Notes: generated from the sequence alone by a model not told the origin. Shown: positions 1 to 5,054, counted from the first letter of the stretch. The stretch: 5,093 bases of DNA from Methylophilus sp. (GCA_027489475.1 JAIXZQ010000251.1:1-5093), one strand, 5' to 3'. Program-made: numbers and translations.

Positions 1-212
1 AAGACATTGCTTGCCAGACACTCAATCTGCCTGCAGTTCCGCCAACCGCAAAACCTGCCACAGCCGATGCGCCGCTGGTAGACAGCCTACGCGAATTACA
101 GCAACTGTCAGATGACATTCTGATCATGGCGCCGATTGAGCAGACGCCTTTTCAATATTGGACTGATTTCACTTTTGAACTACCCGCGCCGCCGCTGCGC
201 AAAACCGCCTAA
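1..212 (+). CDS. C-terminal part of an unidentified protein (5' end outside window)
   Basis: An open frame enters from the left edge (first whole codon at position 3) and runs 69 codons to a TAA at 210-212. The other two plus-strand frames hit stops within the first ~110 bases, so this is the only plus-strand frame open throughout. The visible part begins with a Pro/Ala/Thr-rich stretch (roughly residues 10-24 of the fragment, of linker type), then a short amphipathic segment with Leu, Gln and acidic residues, then an aromatic-containing end (QYWTDFTFELP) and a basic tail (RKTA). I see no catalytic motif, membrane segment or signal. I do not recognise the family. It converges on ubiA with only 46 bases between the two stop codons, so it is not part of the ubi operon. 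Coding status is fairly likely from frame openness and codon pattern; function is unknown. Confidence 0.6.
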   Translation, partial: DIACQTLNLPAVPPTAKPATADAPLVDSLRELQQLSDDILIMAPIEQTPFQYWTDFTFELPAPPLRKTA

Positions 213-215
213 GGC

Positions 216-228
216 CCTCACATTGAGG
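216..228. terminator. Weak hairpin between convergent genes
   Basis: CCTCA-CAT-TGAGG is a perfect 5-bp inverted repeat with a 3-base loop, lying in the 46-base gap between the stop of the left-hand partial gene and the stop of ubiA. The position suits a bidirectional terminator, but neither strand has a T tract after the stem and the stem is short, so it may be chance. Confidence 0.2.
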
Positions 229-258
229 TGACCCAGCAGCATGCTTAATCAGGTTGGG

Positions 259-1134
259 TTACGTGGCTGGCATCCACAACGCCACTGCCAAGCCCACAGT
301 CAAGCTGGCGCCTATCCATACATTGTCTAAAAAGGCCTTAAAACAATCCGCTGCAAAGCGGGTGCGCAAACGCCAATATTGCTGAATCACTTGCAGCCCA
401 GCCCCCAGCCAGCCTAGCCAAAACGGCCAAGCCAAGGCCAACTGTTGCGCCACCATCGCCCACACGCCGAGCATGCCAGCAAAACACAGCATGATGGCCG
501 CCACTTCAAAACGCCCAAAGGTGATGGCGGACGAGCGTATGCCTATTTTAAGATCATCCGGGCGATCAACCATGGCATAGGCGGTATCGTAGGCCACCGA
601 CCACAACACATTGGCCAGCAACAATGCCCACGCGATGACTGGCACCTGCCCTTGGATTGCTACAAACGCCATAGGGATGCCAAAGCCAAATGCAATGCCC
701 AGGTAAGCTTGCGGCAAGGCAAAAAAGCGTTTGGTATAAGGATAGCTCACCGCAAGAAACAAGGCGGGCACCGACCACACCACCACGGACCAACCCAGAC
801 TACACACCAGTAGAAAAGCCAATGCGCTTAAACTCAACGCCACCGCATACGCTTGCCGCACTGACAGCGCACCGGTGGCCAATGGCCTCGCCTGCGTGCG
901 TGCCACTGCGCCATCCCAGTGACGGTCGGCGATGTCATTTAACGCACAGCCCGCTGAGCGCATGAGCACCGTGCCCAGCACAAACACAAACACCACCCAT
1001 ACATCCGGGGCACCCTGTCCCGCCAACAACAGTCCCCACACCGTGGGCCATAACAACAACCAGATGCCCACCGGCTTATCCAGTCGGGTCAATCGTATAA
1101 AGTCATGCCAAGGCAGGCGATTCAGTGGTCGCAT
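259..1134 (-). CDS. ubiA: 4-hydroxybenzoate polyprenyltransferase UbiA
   Basis: Integral inner-membrane enzyme that attaches the polyprenyl tail to 4-hydroxybenzoate, the second committed step of ubiquinone synthesis. Both Asp-rich, Mg-diphosphate-binding motifs of the UbiA superfamily are intact: N66-D67-x2-D70-x3-D74, followed by an Arg/Thr stretch RTQARPLATG (79-88), and Y182-D183-T-x-Y186-A-x2-D190-x2-D193-D194, followed by KIGIRSSAITFG. The rest is a run of hydrophobic segments (about 25-40, 45-62, 97-130, 143-180, 210-228, 236-250, 270-288), as expected for a multi-helix membrane protein. The 291-residue length is normal for bacterial UbiA, and the N-terminal RLxRLDKPxGxxLLLWPT signature follows soon after this ATG, supporting the start. 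The start codon lies 17 bases after the ubiC stop. The only purine-rich SD-like sequence (AGGA) is about 15 bases upstream, so translation may be coupled to ubiC. It is the last gene of the minus-strand block. The order ubiC-ubiA puts the enzyme that makes 4-hydroxybenzoate directly before the one that uses it. Confidence 0.96.
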   Translation of the reverse strand: MRPLNRLPWHDFIRLTRLDKPVGIWLLLWPTVWGLLLAGQGAPDVWVVFVFVLGTVLMRSAGCALNDIADRHWDGAVARTQARPLATGALSVRQAYAVALSLSALAFLLVCSLGWSVVVWSVPALFLAVSYPYTKRFFALPQAYLGIAFGFGIPMAFVAIQGQVPVIAWALLLANVLWSVAYDTAYAMVDRPDDLKIGIRSSAITFGRFEVAAIMLCFAGMLGVWAMVAQQLALAWPFWLGWLGAGLQVIQQYWRLRTRFAADCFKAFLDNVWIGASLTVGLAVALWMPAT

Positions 1135-1151
1135 GATGATGTGTGGCGGTC

Positions 1152-1724
1152 CTAATCATTCAAGGGATTGTGTAGGCGAGCGGCGGCGCGCAGCCCCTCT
1201 AATAAAAAGACTTCGGTCACCAGCAATTGCGCTTGCCCACGCTTAAACATAGAGCGTCTGGCCCAGCGTGGAGAGTGTGCTTGCGGCAACCAATGATTGA
1301 CAGCGCGCTGCAATGGGTGTTGGCGAGATAGTCTACGAAAATGTAAATCGCCCCGTTGTATGCGGGCATCGGCAAACAATGCGGCTCCCAGCGGCACACG
1401 CCCTAACTGCGGCAAACGACACCAAGGCCCGCGTAAACCCTCGCGTGCAATCACACTGTGCGCAAACACCAAGGGCTGATTATAGGCAGTCAACACCACC
1501 TCGCGCACCCACACCCGCGTCTGTGGACGCAGATGCAACAGCCGACATTCATCTCGGTGGGCAGGCCGCCATCCCTGTTGCAAGCCCTGTATGCTGACAG
1601 CGTCAAACTGCGCTTTGAGCTTAGCCGTGAGTGAGCCACGCGCCTGCAACCAAGGCCGCAATGCGCCTGCATTGACCAGCCGTGGCTGCCACTCCGAGTC
1701 TTGATAGGCGCGCGCTCGCTGCAT
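1152..1724 (-). CDS. ubiC: Chorismate--pyruvate lyase UbiC
   Basis: Soluble cytoplasmic enzyme that removes pyruvate from chorismate to give 4-hydroxybenzoate, the aromatic precursor of ubiquinone. Family hallmarks are present in order: V71-W-V-R74-E-V (the substrate-binding Arg, equivalent to the Arg in E. coli WLREI), L107-G-R-V-P-L-G-x-x-L-F117, W154-A-R-R-S158, and L167-L-V-T-E171-V-F (the conserved active-site Glu). At 190 residues it is about 25 longer than E. coli UbiC. Part of the extra length lies in an Arg/His-rich stretch around residues 128-153, before the WARRS motif; my recollection is that betaproteobacterial homologues carry a similar segment. The ATG lies 6 bases after the mltA stop, with only a weak GAAG-like SD inside the mltA end, so translational coupling is likely. 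It is followed 17 bases later by ubiA. Identification is secure from motifs and from adjacency to ubiA. Confidence 0.93.
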   Translation of the reverse strand: MQRARAYQDSEWQPRLVNAGALRPWLQARGSLTAKLKAQFDAVSIQGLQQGWRPAHRDECRLLHLRPQTRVWVREVVLTAYNQPLVFAHSVIAREGLRGPWCRLPQLGRVPLGAALFADARIQRGDLHFRRLSRQHPLQRAVNHWLPQAHSPRWARRSMFKRGQAQLLVTEVFLLEGLRAAARLHNPLND

Positions 1725-1730
1725 GCTGCT

Positions 1731-3059
1731 TCAGCGTGGTAACGGAAAACCATTGGGTAGCCATACCCATAGCTGACCAGATTGACGCATCGCCCCCGCC
1801 AGCTTGCCTGCAGATTCGCCTTCGCCCCAATACACATCGGCGCGCACGCCGCCTTTGATTGCACCGCCCGTGTCTTGCGCGTGCATTAACTGTTGCAAGG
1901 GCTTGTTGCTATTTGGATAGGTGGTCGCCAAATAGACGGGCGCGCCAAGTGGAATATAAAACGGATCAACCGCCACACTGCGCGCGGCAGTGAGTGGCAC
2001 CCCTAAGGCGCCCAGTGGGCCAGACAACCCTGGAGGTAGCAGTTTAAAAAAGACATAACTTGGATTGGCATCTAACAGCGCGCGCAACTGGCTTGGATGC
2101 TGTTGCCCCCACTGCTTGATGCCTTGCATGGAGGCTTCACTGGCCGTCAGTTCGCCACGCTCGACCAACAATTTGCCAATCGACTGATAAGGGTGGCCGT
2201 TTTGATCTGCATACCCCACAGACACCCGCTCACCAGAGTCTAGCTCGATGATGCCCGACCCTTGCACCTGTAAAAAAAACGCCTCAACTGCATCACTGAC
2301 CCAAAGCAACTCATTGCCCGCTAGGGGGGCGCTAGGCTGTTCAATCTCAGCTCGGGTCAAATATGGCACCAGTGTCTGCCCTTGCAAGCGCCCACGCACC
2401 CGCTTATATTTGAGTTCTGGATAAAGCGCCGACAGATTGACATTAATCAGGTCTGCAGGCGCTTTATAGAGCGGCACCGTGGCATTGGCGGTTTGCGTGC
2501 GTGCCCCTTTGAGTACCGGTTGATAATAGCCGGTGATTAAGCCTTGTGCCGCACCGTCCGCTTGTTGGGTGCTGTATACCGTAAACGACTGTTGCCAATA
2601 AGCCTGTATTGCCTGCGCGTCATCCGCCTTCACCCCTCTGGCAGCTTGGCACACGGCCTGCCATTCGGGCTTTTGGCTGAGGGCCTGACAGCTTTGCAAC
2701 CAAGGCTGCCAACTGGCCAGCCAGTCTTCTTGTGCCAACAGGGGCAACACTGACCAAGCGACTGGCTTGAGCAAAGCATAGGCTGGCGCAGTCGCTTTAT
2801 CAGTGGCTGGCTTTTCACTCGGCACTTTATCTACAGCCGCTTTATCGCTAGCTGTTTTTTCTCCCGGCGTTGGCCGCGTGGTTGCAGGCGGCGTCGAGGC
2901 AGGCTGTGTGGTCTGGCTACGCGTAGAGGATGAGGGGGCGGACTGGGGGGGGAGTGTTTGACAGCCAGTGAGCGCCACGGTTATTGCCAGCACGGCGAGT
3001 GTCAGCGCTTGCCTAAGCAAGCCTTGCTTTAAAAACATTGGGTTTAAAAACCTTGGCAT
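1731..3059 (-). CDS. mltA: Membrane-bound lytic murein transglycosylase A (MltA), lipoprotein
   Basis: Outer-membrane-anchored enzyme that cleaves peptidoglycan glycan strands to 1,6-anhydromuramyl products. With the start chosen here (442 residues) the protein begins with a lipoprotein signal peptide: basic residues R3, K11 and R16, a hydrophobic core, then the lipobox L30-T-G-C33. Next comes a Pro/Ser/Thr/Ala linker, then a charged Asp-Lys-rich stretch up to about residue 92. The MltA domain follows (GYYQPVLKG; FFLQVQGSG; NGHPYQSIGKLL). The C-terminal 3D domain has its three Asp: V-D365-P with IPLGAPVYL, the catalytic-type A-Q-D396-T-G-G-A-I-K-G, and A-D408-V-Y-W-G. The frame is open upstream to an ATG at 3117-3119, but that start would overlap apaG by 31 bases and put 20 unneeded residues before the signal peptide. 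The ATG at 3057-3059 has AGGG four bases upstream. A third ATG at 3036-3038 would give a 25-residue signal peptide and cannot be excluded. Gap to apaG 29 bases, to ubiC 6 bases. Confidence 0.92.
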   Translation of the reverse strand: MPRFLNPMFLKQGLLRQALTLAVLAITVALTGCQTLPPQSAPSSSTRSQTTQPASTPPATTRPTPGEKTASDKAAVDKVPSEKPATDKATAPAYALLKPVAWSVLPLLAQEDWLASWQPWLQSCQALSQKPEWQAVCQAARGVKADDAQAIQAYWQQSFTVYSTQQADGAAQGLITGYYQPVLKGARTQTANATVPLYKAPADLINVNLSALYPELKYKRVRGRLQGQTLVPYLTRAEIEQPSAPLAGNELLWVSDAVEAFFLQVQGSGIIELDSGERVSVGYADQNGHPYQSIGKLLVERGELTASEASMQGIKQWGQQHPSQLRALLDANPSYVFFKLLPPGLSGPLGALGVPLTAARSVAVDPFYIPLGAPVYLATTYPNSNKPLQQLMHAQDTGGAIKGGVRADVYWGEGESAGKLAGAMRQSGQLWVWLPNGFPLPR

Positions 3060-3088
3060 AGAACCCTGGTATGAGGTGACCAACACGC

Positions 3089-3472
3089 TTAATGCAACCC
3101 TGCGGCTTGGTGCAGCCAAAATGTGGGCACCTCGATCTCAAACCAATGACCATCAACAGCCACCATTTGATACGTACCGACCATTTCACCACTGGGCGTA
3201 CTAAACACCACGCTACTGGTGTAGCTGTAACTTTCATCCGGCGCCAGCAAGGGCTGTTCGCCTACCACACCCAGCCCTTTCACCTCCCGCACGTGCTGCA
3301 TAGCATCAGTAATCACCCAATGTCGACTGATTAATTGCACAGGCACCGAGCCTGTATTGGTAATGGTAATGGTGTATGCGTAGACAAATTGTCCGGCCTC
3401 GGGTGAGGACTGCGCTGGCAGATATTCGGTGGCCACCGATACAGCGCAGGCATAGGCGTCGTGGCTGGCCAT
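3089..3472 (-). CDS. apaG: ApaG domain protein
   Basis: Small soluble protein of the ApaG/F-box-associated fold (fibronectin-III-like beta sandwich). Its biochemical role in bacteria is not settled; genetic links in enterobacteria are to cobalt/magnesium tolerance and to the apaH region. The 127-residue length matches the family. Visible hallmarks are a YTITITNTG strand (33-41), L47-I-S-R-H-W-V-I-T-D56, the G66-L-G-V-V-G71-E-Q-P-L-L segment containing the GxGxxG signature, Y82-x-Y-T-S, and T91-P-S-G-E-M-V-G-T-Y-Q-M near the end. No signal peptide or membrane segment. The ATG comes two bases after the thiG stop codon (TAAGGATG), so the two genes are almost certainly co-translated. The likely SD is the AGG six bases before the start, inside the last thiG codons. 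It is not next to apaH here, so the gene name reflects the family rather than an ApaH partnership. Confidence 0.93.
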   Translation of the reverse strand: MASHDAYACAVSVATEYLPAQSSPEAGQFVYAYTITITNTGSVPVQLISRHWVITDAMQHVREVKGLGVVGEQPLLAPDESYSYTSSVVFSTPSGEMVGTYQMVAVDGHWFEIEVPTFWLHQAAGLH

Positions 3473-3474
3473 CC

Positions 3475-4257
3475 TTAGCCTATCATTCCGGTGGTGGGTG
3501 AACTGGGGCTGGCAGAGTAGAGCTTTTTGGCCATGCGTCCGGCCAAAAACGACTCGCGTCCGGCCTCAATGGCTTTTTTCATCGCACCTGCCATACGTAC
3601 CGGATCTTTGGCGGCCGCAATTGCGGTGTTCATCAACACCCCAGCACAGCCTAACTCCATGGCAATGGCAGCATCCGAGGCACAGCCTACACCGGCATCC
3701 ACTAGCACAGGAATGTTTGCGTTTTCAATAATAATTTGTAAATTCCAAGGATTCAAAATGCCCATACCAGAACCGATGAGCGAAGCCAAGGGCATAACGG
3801 CGACACAGCCAAGGTCTTCTAGCTGTTTGGCGATAATCGGGTCATCCGAGGTGTAGACCATGACGTCAAACCCCTCTTTGACCAGAGTTTTGGCCGCCGC
3901 CAAGGTCTCGGTGACATTTGGGTATAGGGTGTTTGGATCGCCGAGCACTTCCAGCTTAACCAAGCGGTGATCATCCAATAATTCACGCGCCAAGCGCAGG
4001 GTACGTACCGCCTCATCGGCGCTGTAACAGCCGGCGGTATTCGGTAAATAGGTAAACTCGCTAGGCGGCAAAACATCCAGCAAAGAAGGTTCATTGGCGT
4101 GTTGACCGATATTGGTGCGACGAATGGCAACCGTCACAATCTCTGCGCCACTGGCATCAATGGCTGCCCGTGTTTCGGTAAAGTCTTTGTATTTTCCGGT
4201 GCCTACCAACAGACGCGAGCCGTAAGCTTTACCGGCGATATGCAAAGAGTCACTCAT
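3475..4257 (-). CDS. thiG: Thiazole synthase ThiG
   Basis: Cytoplasmic TIM-barrel enzyme that builds the thiazole phosphate half of thiamin from 1-deoxy-D-xylulose 5-phosphate, dehydroglycine and the sulfur carried as thiocarboxylate on ThiS. Length is 260 residues, normal for the family. The Schiff-base lysine is K101 in V-K101-L-E103-V-L-G-D-P, and the acidic residue of the phosphate-side loop is D187 in P-V-L-V-D187-A-G-V-G. K101, E103 and D187 keep the relative spacing of the K96, E98 and D182 set I recall for Bacillus subtilis ThiG. Other landmarks are the N-terminal [10 protein letters not shown] (14-23), TVAIRR (42-47), [10 protein letters not shown] (155-164) and [10 protein letters not shown]. 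The ATG is preceded by AAAGAAAG at suitable spacing. The gene follows thiS after 74 bases and abuts apaG. ThiF and the dehydroglycine source (ThiH or ThiO) are not in this window. Confidence 0.97.
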   Translation of the reverse strand: MSDSLHIAGKAYGSRLLVGTGKYKDFTETRAAIDASGAEIVTVAIRRTNIGQHANEPSLLDVLPPSEFTYLPNTAGCYSADEAVRTLRLARELLDDHRLVKLEVLGDPNTLYPNVTETLAAAKTLVKEGFDVMVYTSDDPIIAKQLEDLGCVAVMPLASLIGSGMGILNPWNLQIIIENANIPVLVDAGVGCASDAAIAMELGCAGVLMNTAIAAAKDPVRMAGAMKKAIEAGRESFLAGRMAKKLYSASPSSPTTGMIG

Positions 4258-4331
4258 AAGGGTCTTTCTTTAAAAACAATGATGAATAGCGATAGCGGAA
4301 GAAAGTGGCCGGGCCAAGAGGATTCAGGCTC

Positions 4332-4535
4332 CTAGCCGCCACCGACGGCCCCAACGATTTCCAAGGTATCCCCAGGCTGTAGCACTACCTGCTCAAACTG
4401 ACTGCGCGGCACAATATCGCCATTCCGCTCGATGGCAATGCGCTTACCGGTCAGCTGCATGTGGGTCACCAAGGCCTGCACTGTCATAGGCGAGGTTTGC
4501 AGTTGCATGGGGGTGCCGTTGACAATTATTTGCAT
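4332..4535 (-). CDS. thiS: Sulfur carrier protein ThiS
   Basis: Ubiquitin-like small protein whose C-terminal glycine is adenylated and thiocarboxylated, then donates sulfur to ThiG for thiazole formation. Evidence: N-terminal beta-strand QIIVNG, the conserved segment R-x-A-I-E-R-N-G-D-I-V-P-R-S-Q-F (about residues 32-47), L-Q-P-G-D-T-L-E-I-V-G-A-V, and the diagnostic Gly-Gly end (here Gly-Gly-Gly, also seen in other ThiS). The frame extends upstream to an ATG at 4560-4562, giving 76 residues, but that start has no SD. The ATG at 4533-4535 gives 67 residues, close to the usual 66, begins exactly at the first strand, and has a GAAG-type SD 8 bases upstream, so I chose it. It is the first gene of the minus-strand block; the promoter should lie within 4536-4700. 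thiG follows after 74 bases. Confidence 0.92.
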   Translation of the reverse strand: MQIIVNGTPMQLQTSPMTVQALVTHMQLTGKRIAIERNGDIVPRSQFEQVVLQPGDTLEIVGAVGGG

Positions 4536-4567
4536 AAGACACTTCAGTTTAAATTCAATCAACCGAT

Positions 4568-4573
4568 ATTTTA
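4568..4573 (-). promoter_or_regulatory. Possible -10 box for the thiS operon
   Basis: Read on the minus strand this is TAAAAT (5 of 6 to TATAAT), 32 bases before the chosen thiS start, with an A-rich tract further upstream (complement of 4601-4607). I could not find a good -35 hexamer at 15-19 bases, so this is tentative. Confidence 0.3.
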
Positions 4574-4634
4574 CGAAAAATCAGTGCATTTGGCTTTCAG
4601 TTTTTTTGCATTGCGATGAAATCACCCCTGTGCT

Positions 4635-4657
4635 TTATCCGCTGGCAAGACGGATAA
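4635..4657. promoter_or_regulatory. Perfect 7-bp inverted repeat, possible activator site
   Basis: TTATCCG, nine bases, CGGATAA: a perfect dyad of 7-bp arms. Its centre (about 4646) is roughly 62 bp upstream of the start site predicted from the sigma-54 promoter, on the upstream side where an enhancer-binding activator would act, though nearer than the usual -80 to -150. It could instead be an operator for thiS, whose start is about 100 bases away on the other side, or an RNA hairpin. The repeat is directly visible; its function is inferred. Confidence 0.45.
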
Positions 4658-4681
4658 CATACAGCGGGCATGCATTAAAGA

Positions 4682-4697
4682 TGGCACCCTCCTTGCT
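4682..4697 (+). promoter_or_regulatory. Sigma-54 (RpoN) -24/-12 promoter
   Basis: TGGCAC-N5-TTGCT matches the sigma-54 consensus TGGCAC-N5-TTGC(A/T). The invariant GG (4683-4684) and GC (4695-4696) are separated by exactly the required 10 bases. Counting the C of GC as -12 puts transcription start near 4708, directed rightward to the small gene at 4869. An activator of the NtrC type would be needed; no activator gene is visible here. The match is to both invariant dinucleotides and the surrounding conserved bases, and it lies in non-coding DNA upstream of a correctly oriented gene. Confidence 0.72.
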
Positions 4698-4702
4698 TGA
4701 TT

Positions 4703-4718
4703 GTTGTAGACGTACAAC
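4703..4718. promoter_or_regulatory. Perfect dyad GTTGTA-GACG-TACAAC at the predicted start site
   Basis: A perfect 6-bp inverted repeat with a 4-base centre, spanning the transcription start predicted from the sigma-54 promoter (about 4708). As DNA it could be a repressor operator; its TTGT/ACAA half-sites resemble those bound by some GntR-family regulators, which is only a resemblance. As RNA it would be truncated by the start site, so the DNA-operator reading is more likely. Confidence 0.4.
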
Positions 4719-4721
4719 GGT

Positions 4722-4796
4722 ATGACAAGAATTGTCTGCCGCAGCCCCCTGCCCCGATGCATTCATTGCGAGGCAAGGAACTTTTTGTTAATTTGA
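4722..4796 (+). other. Possible 24-codon leader ORF with three Cys codons
   Basis: ATG at 4722-4724 opens a frame of 24 codons ending in TGA at 4794-4796, wholly between the predicted sigma-54 start site and the terminator-like hairpin. Cys codons occur at positions 6, 13 and 16 (the last two as R-C-I-H-C). The stop codon lies just upstream of two mutually exclusive stems, which is the geometry of a leader-peptide attenuator. Against it: no clear SD before the ATG and only about 14 bases of 5' untranslated RNA. Translation is not demonstrated. Confidence 0.18.
4724..4736. promoter_or_regulatory. Second perfect dyad GACAA-GAA-TTGTC
   Basis: A perfect 5-bp inverted repeat with a 3-base centre, whose midpoint is about 19.5 bp (nearly two helical turns) from the midpoint of the dyad at 4703-4718. 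Both carry TTGT/ACAA-type arms. Together they could be tandem operator sites just downstream of the promoter, or a small hairpin in the 5' leader RNA. Confidence 0.35.
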
Positions 4797-4807
4797 GCGC
4801 CACAGAC

Positions 4808-4833
4808 ACGGCGAACACAATTCGCTGTTTTTT
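4808..4833 (+). terminator. Intrinsic-terminator-like hairpin in the leader of the small gene
   Basis: The 5' arm ACGGCGAA (4808-4815) pairs with TTCGCTGT (4821-4828) as 8 bp with one G-U, around the loop CACAA. A run of six T spans 4828-4833. This is a good Rho-independent terminator on the plus strand, about 125 nt after the predicted sigma-54 start and 35 bases before the ATG of the small gene. It would either end a small RNA or control read-through into the gene. A weak sigma-70-like pair (TTGAGC at 4793, CACAAT at 4816, spacer 17) overlaps it and would supply a start downstream. Confidence 0.55.
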
Positions 4834-4857
4834 GTGACCCCAAACTTGAACTCCCAA

Positions 4858-4862
4858 AAGGA
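4858..4862 (+). promoter_or_regulatory. Strong Shine-Dalgarno of the small gene
   Basis: AAGGA within AAAAGGAAA, six bases before the ATG at 4869. It is the strongest ribosome binding site in the window and the main reason to accept the short frame that follows as a real gene. Confidence 0.8.
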
Positions 4863-4868
4863 AACACC

Positions 4869-5054
4869 ATGCAACTGATTGAAACCACCGCGTCAGCGTC
4901 CAAACATGTGTTATTGGACGAAATTTATGCCCCGAGCTTGAACACCCCATTGCCCAACAGCAAAGACGTACAAGCCGCGCAAAAAGCGCAGCAACACCTA
5001 AAGGCCATCAACGAATTACATCGTTTTTTGGAATCTAGCTGCGACTGCGTATAA
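4869..5054 (+). CDS. Small unidentified protein with C-terminal Cys-Asp-Cys-Val
   Basis: A 61-residue protein that I do not recognise. It starts after a strong AAGGA ribosome site. It has no signal peptide and no membrane segment. The N-terminal third is mixed polar (with V-L-L-D-E-I-Y-A-P at 15-23), a Pro/Asn-rich turn region follows (T-P-L-P-N-S, about 26-31), then a long amphipathic, Ala/Gln/Lys-rich helix-like stretch (about 33-55, QAAQKAQQHLKAINELHRFL). It ends abruptly in S56-S-C58-D-C60-V61; these are the only two cysteines. It lies divergent from thiS, downstream of a sigma-54 promoter and a terminator-like hairpin. The shape, a hydrophilic helical body with Ser/Cys only at the tail, would fit a precursor of a modified peptide or a small metal- or thiol-active protein, but nothing proves either. 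The next gene, which would be most informative, lies beyond the window. Confidence 0.72.
   Translation: MQLIETTASASKHVLLDEIYAPSLNTPLPNSKDVQAAQKAQQHLKAINELHRFLESSCDCV

Larger units (their letters stand above)
4536..4868. other. Divergent intergenic regulatory region
   Basis: This 333-base stretch separates minus-strand thiS from the plus-strand small gene at 4869. I see no convincing conserved gene, tRNA or rRNA in it; open frames crossing it look like shadows without ribosome sites. It is dense in candidate regulatory elements, listed separately: a -10-like box toward thiS, three perfect inverted repeats, a sigma-54 promoter, a possible leader ORF and a terminator-like hairpin. The sequence TGCATT also occurs four times in the same orientation (4585, 4607, 4671, 4758). 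Confidence 0.7.

Noticed and set aside
445..965. Plus-strand open frames opposite ubiA
   Set aside because: They lie fully inside a clearly coding ubiA, are His/Arg/Pro-rich in the manner of antisense frames, and lack ribosome sites.
4306..4316. TGGCC-G-GGCCA palindrome in the thiS-thiG gap
   Set aside because: A one-base centre leaves only a 3-bp stem once a loop is allowed, with no T tract; probably not a terminator or processing hairpin.
4519..4547. Perfect TTGACA (4519-4524) pointing rightward inside thiS
   Set aside because: No acceptable -10 box at 16-18 bases; it falls in thiS coding sequence and is explained by codons for the conserved IVNG strand.
4620..4700. Possible TPP riboswitch before thiS on the minus strand
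   Set aside because: The minus strand shows GGGTGCC and later TTGCCAGCGG, which faintly resemble parts of a THI element. The core CTGAGA and the ACCTGATCTGG segment are missing, and the region is better explained by the palindrome at 4635-4657 and the sigma-54 promoter on the other strand.
4697..4726. Sigma-70-like pair TTGATT with TATGAC, spacer 18, on the plus strand
   Set aside because: Only 4 of 6 matches in each hexamer, and it overlaps the far better sigma-54 motif. Its spacer is exactly the dyad 4703-4718, which I report in its own right.
4675..4950. 91-codon minus-strand frame across the intergenic region
   Set aside because: It overlaps the small plus-strand gene, has no ribosome site, and its composition (scattered Cys, Trp and Arg) looks like a shadow frame.
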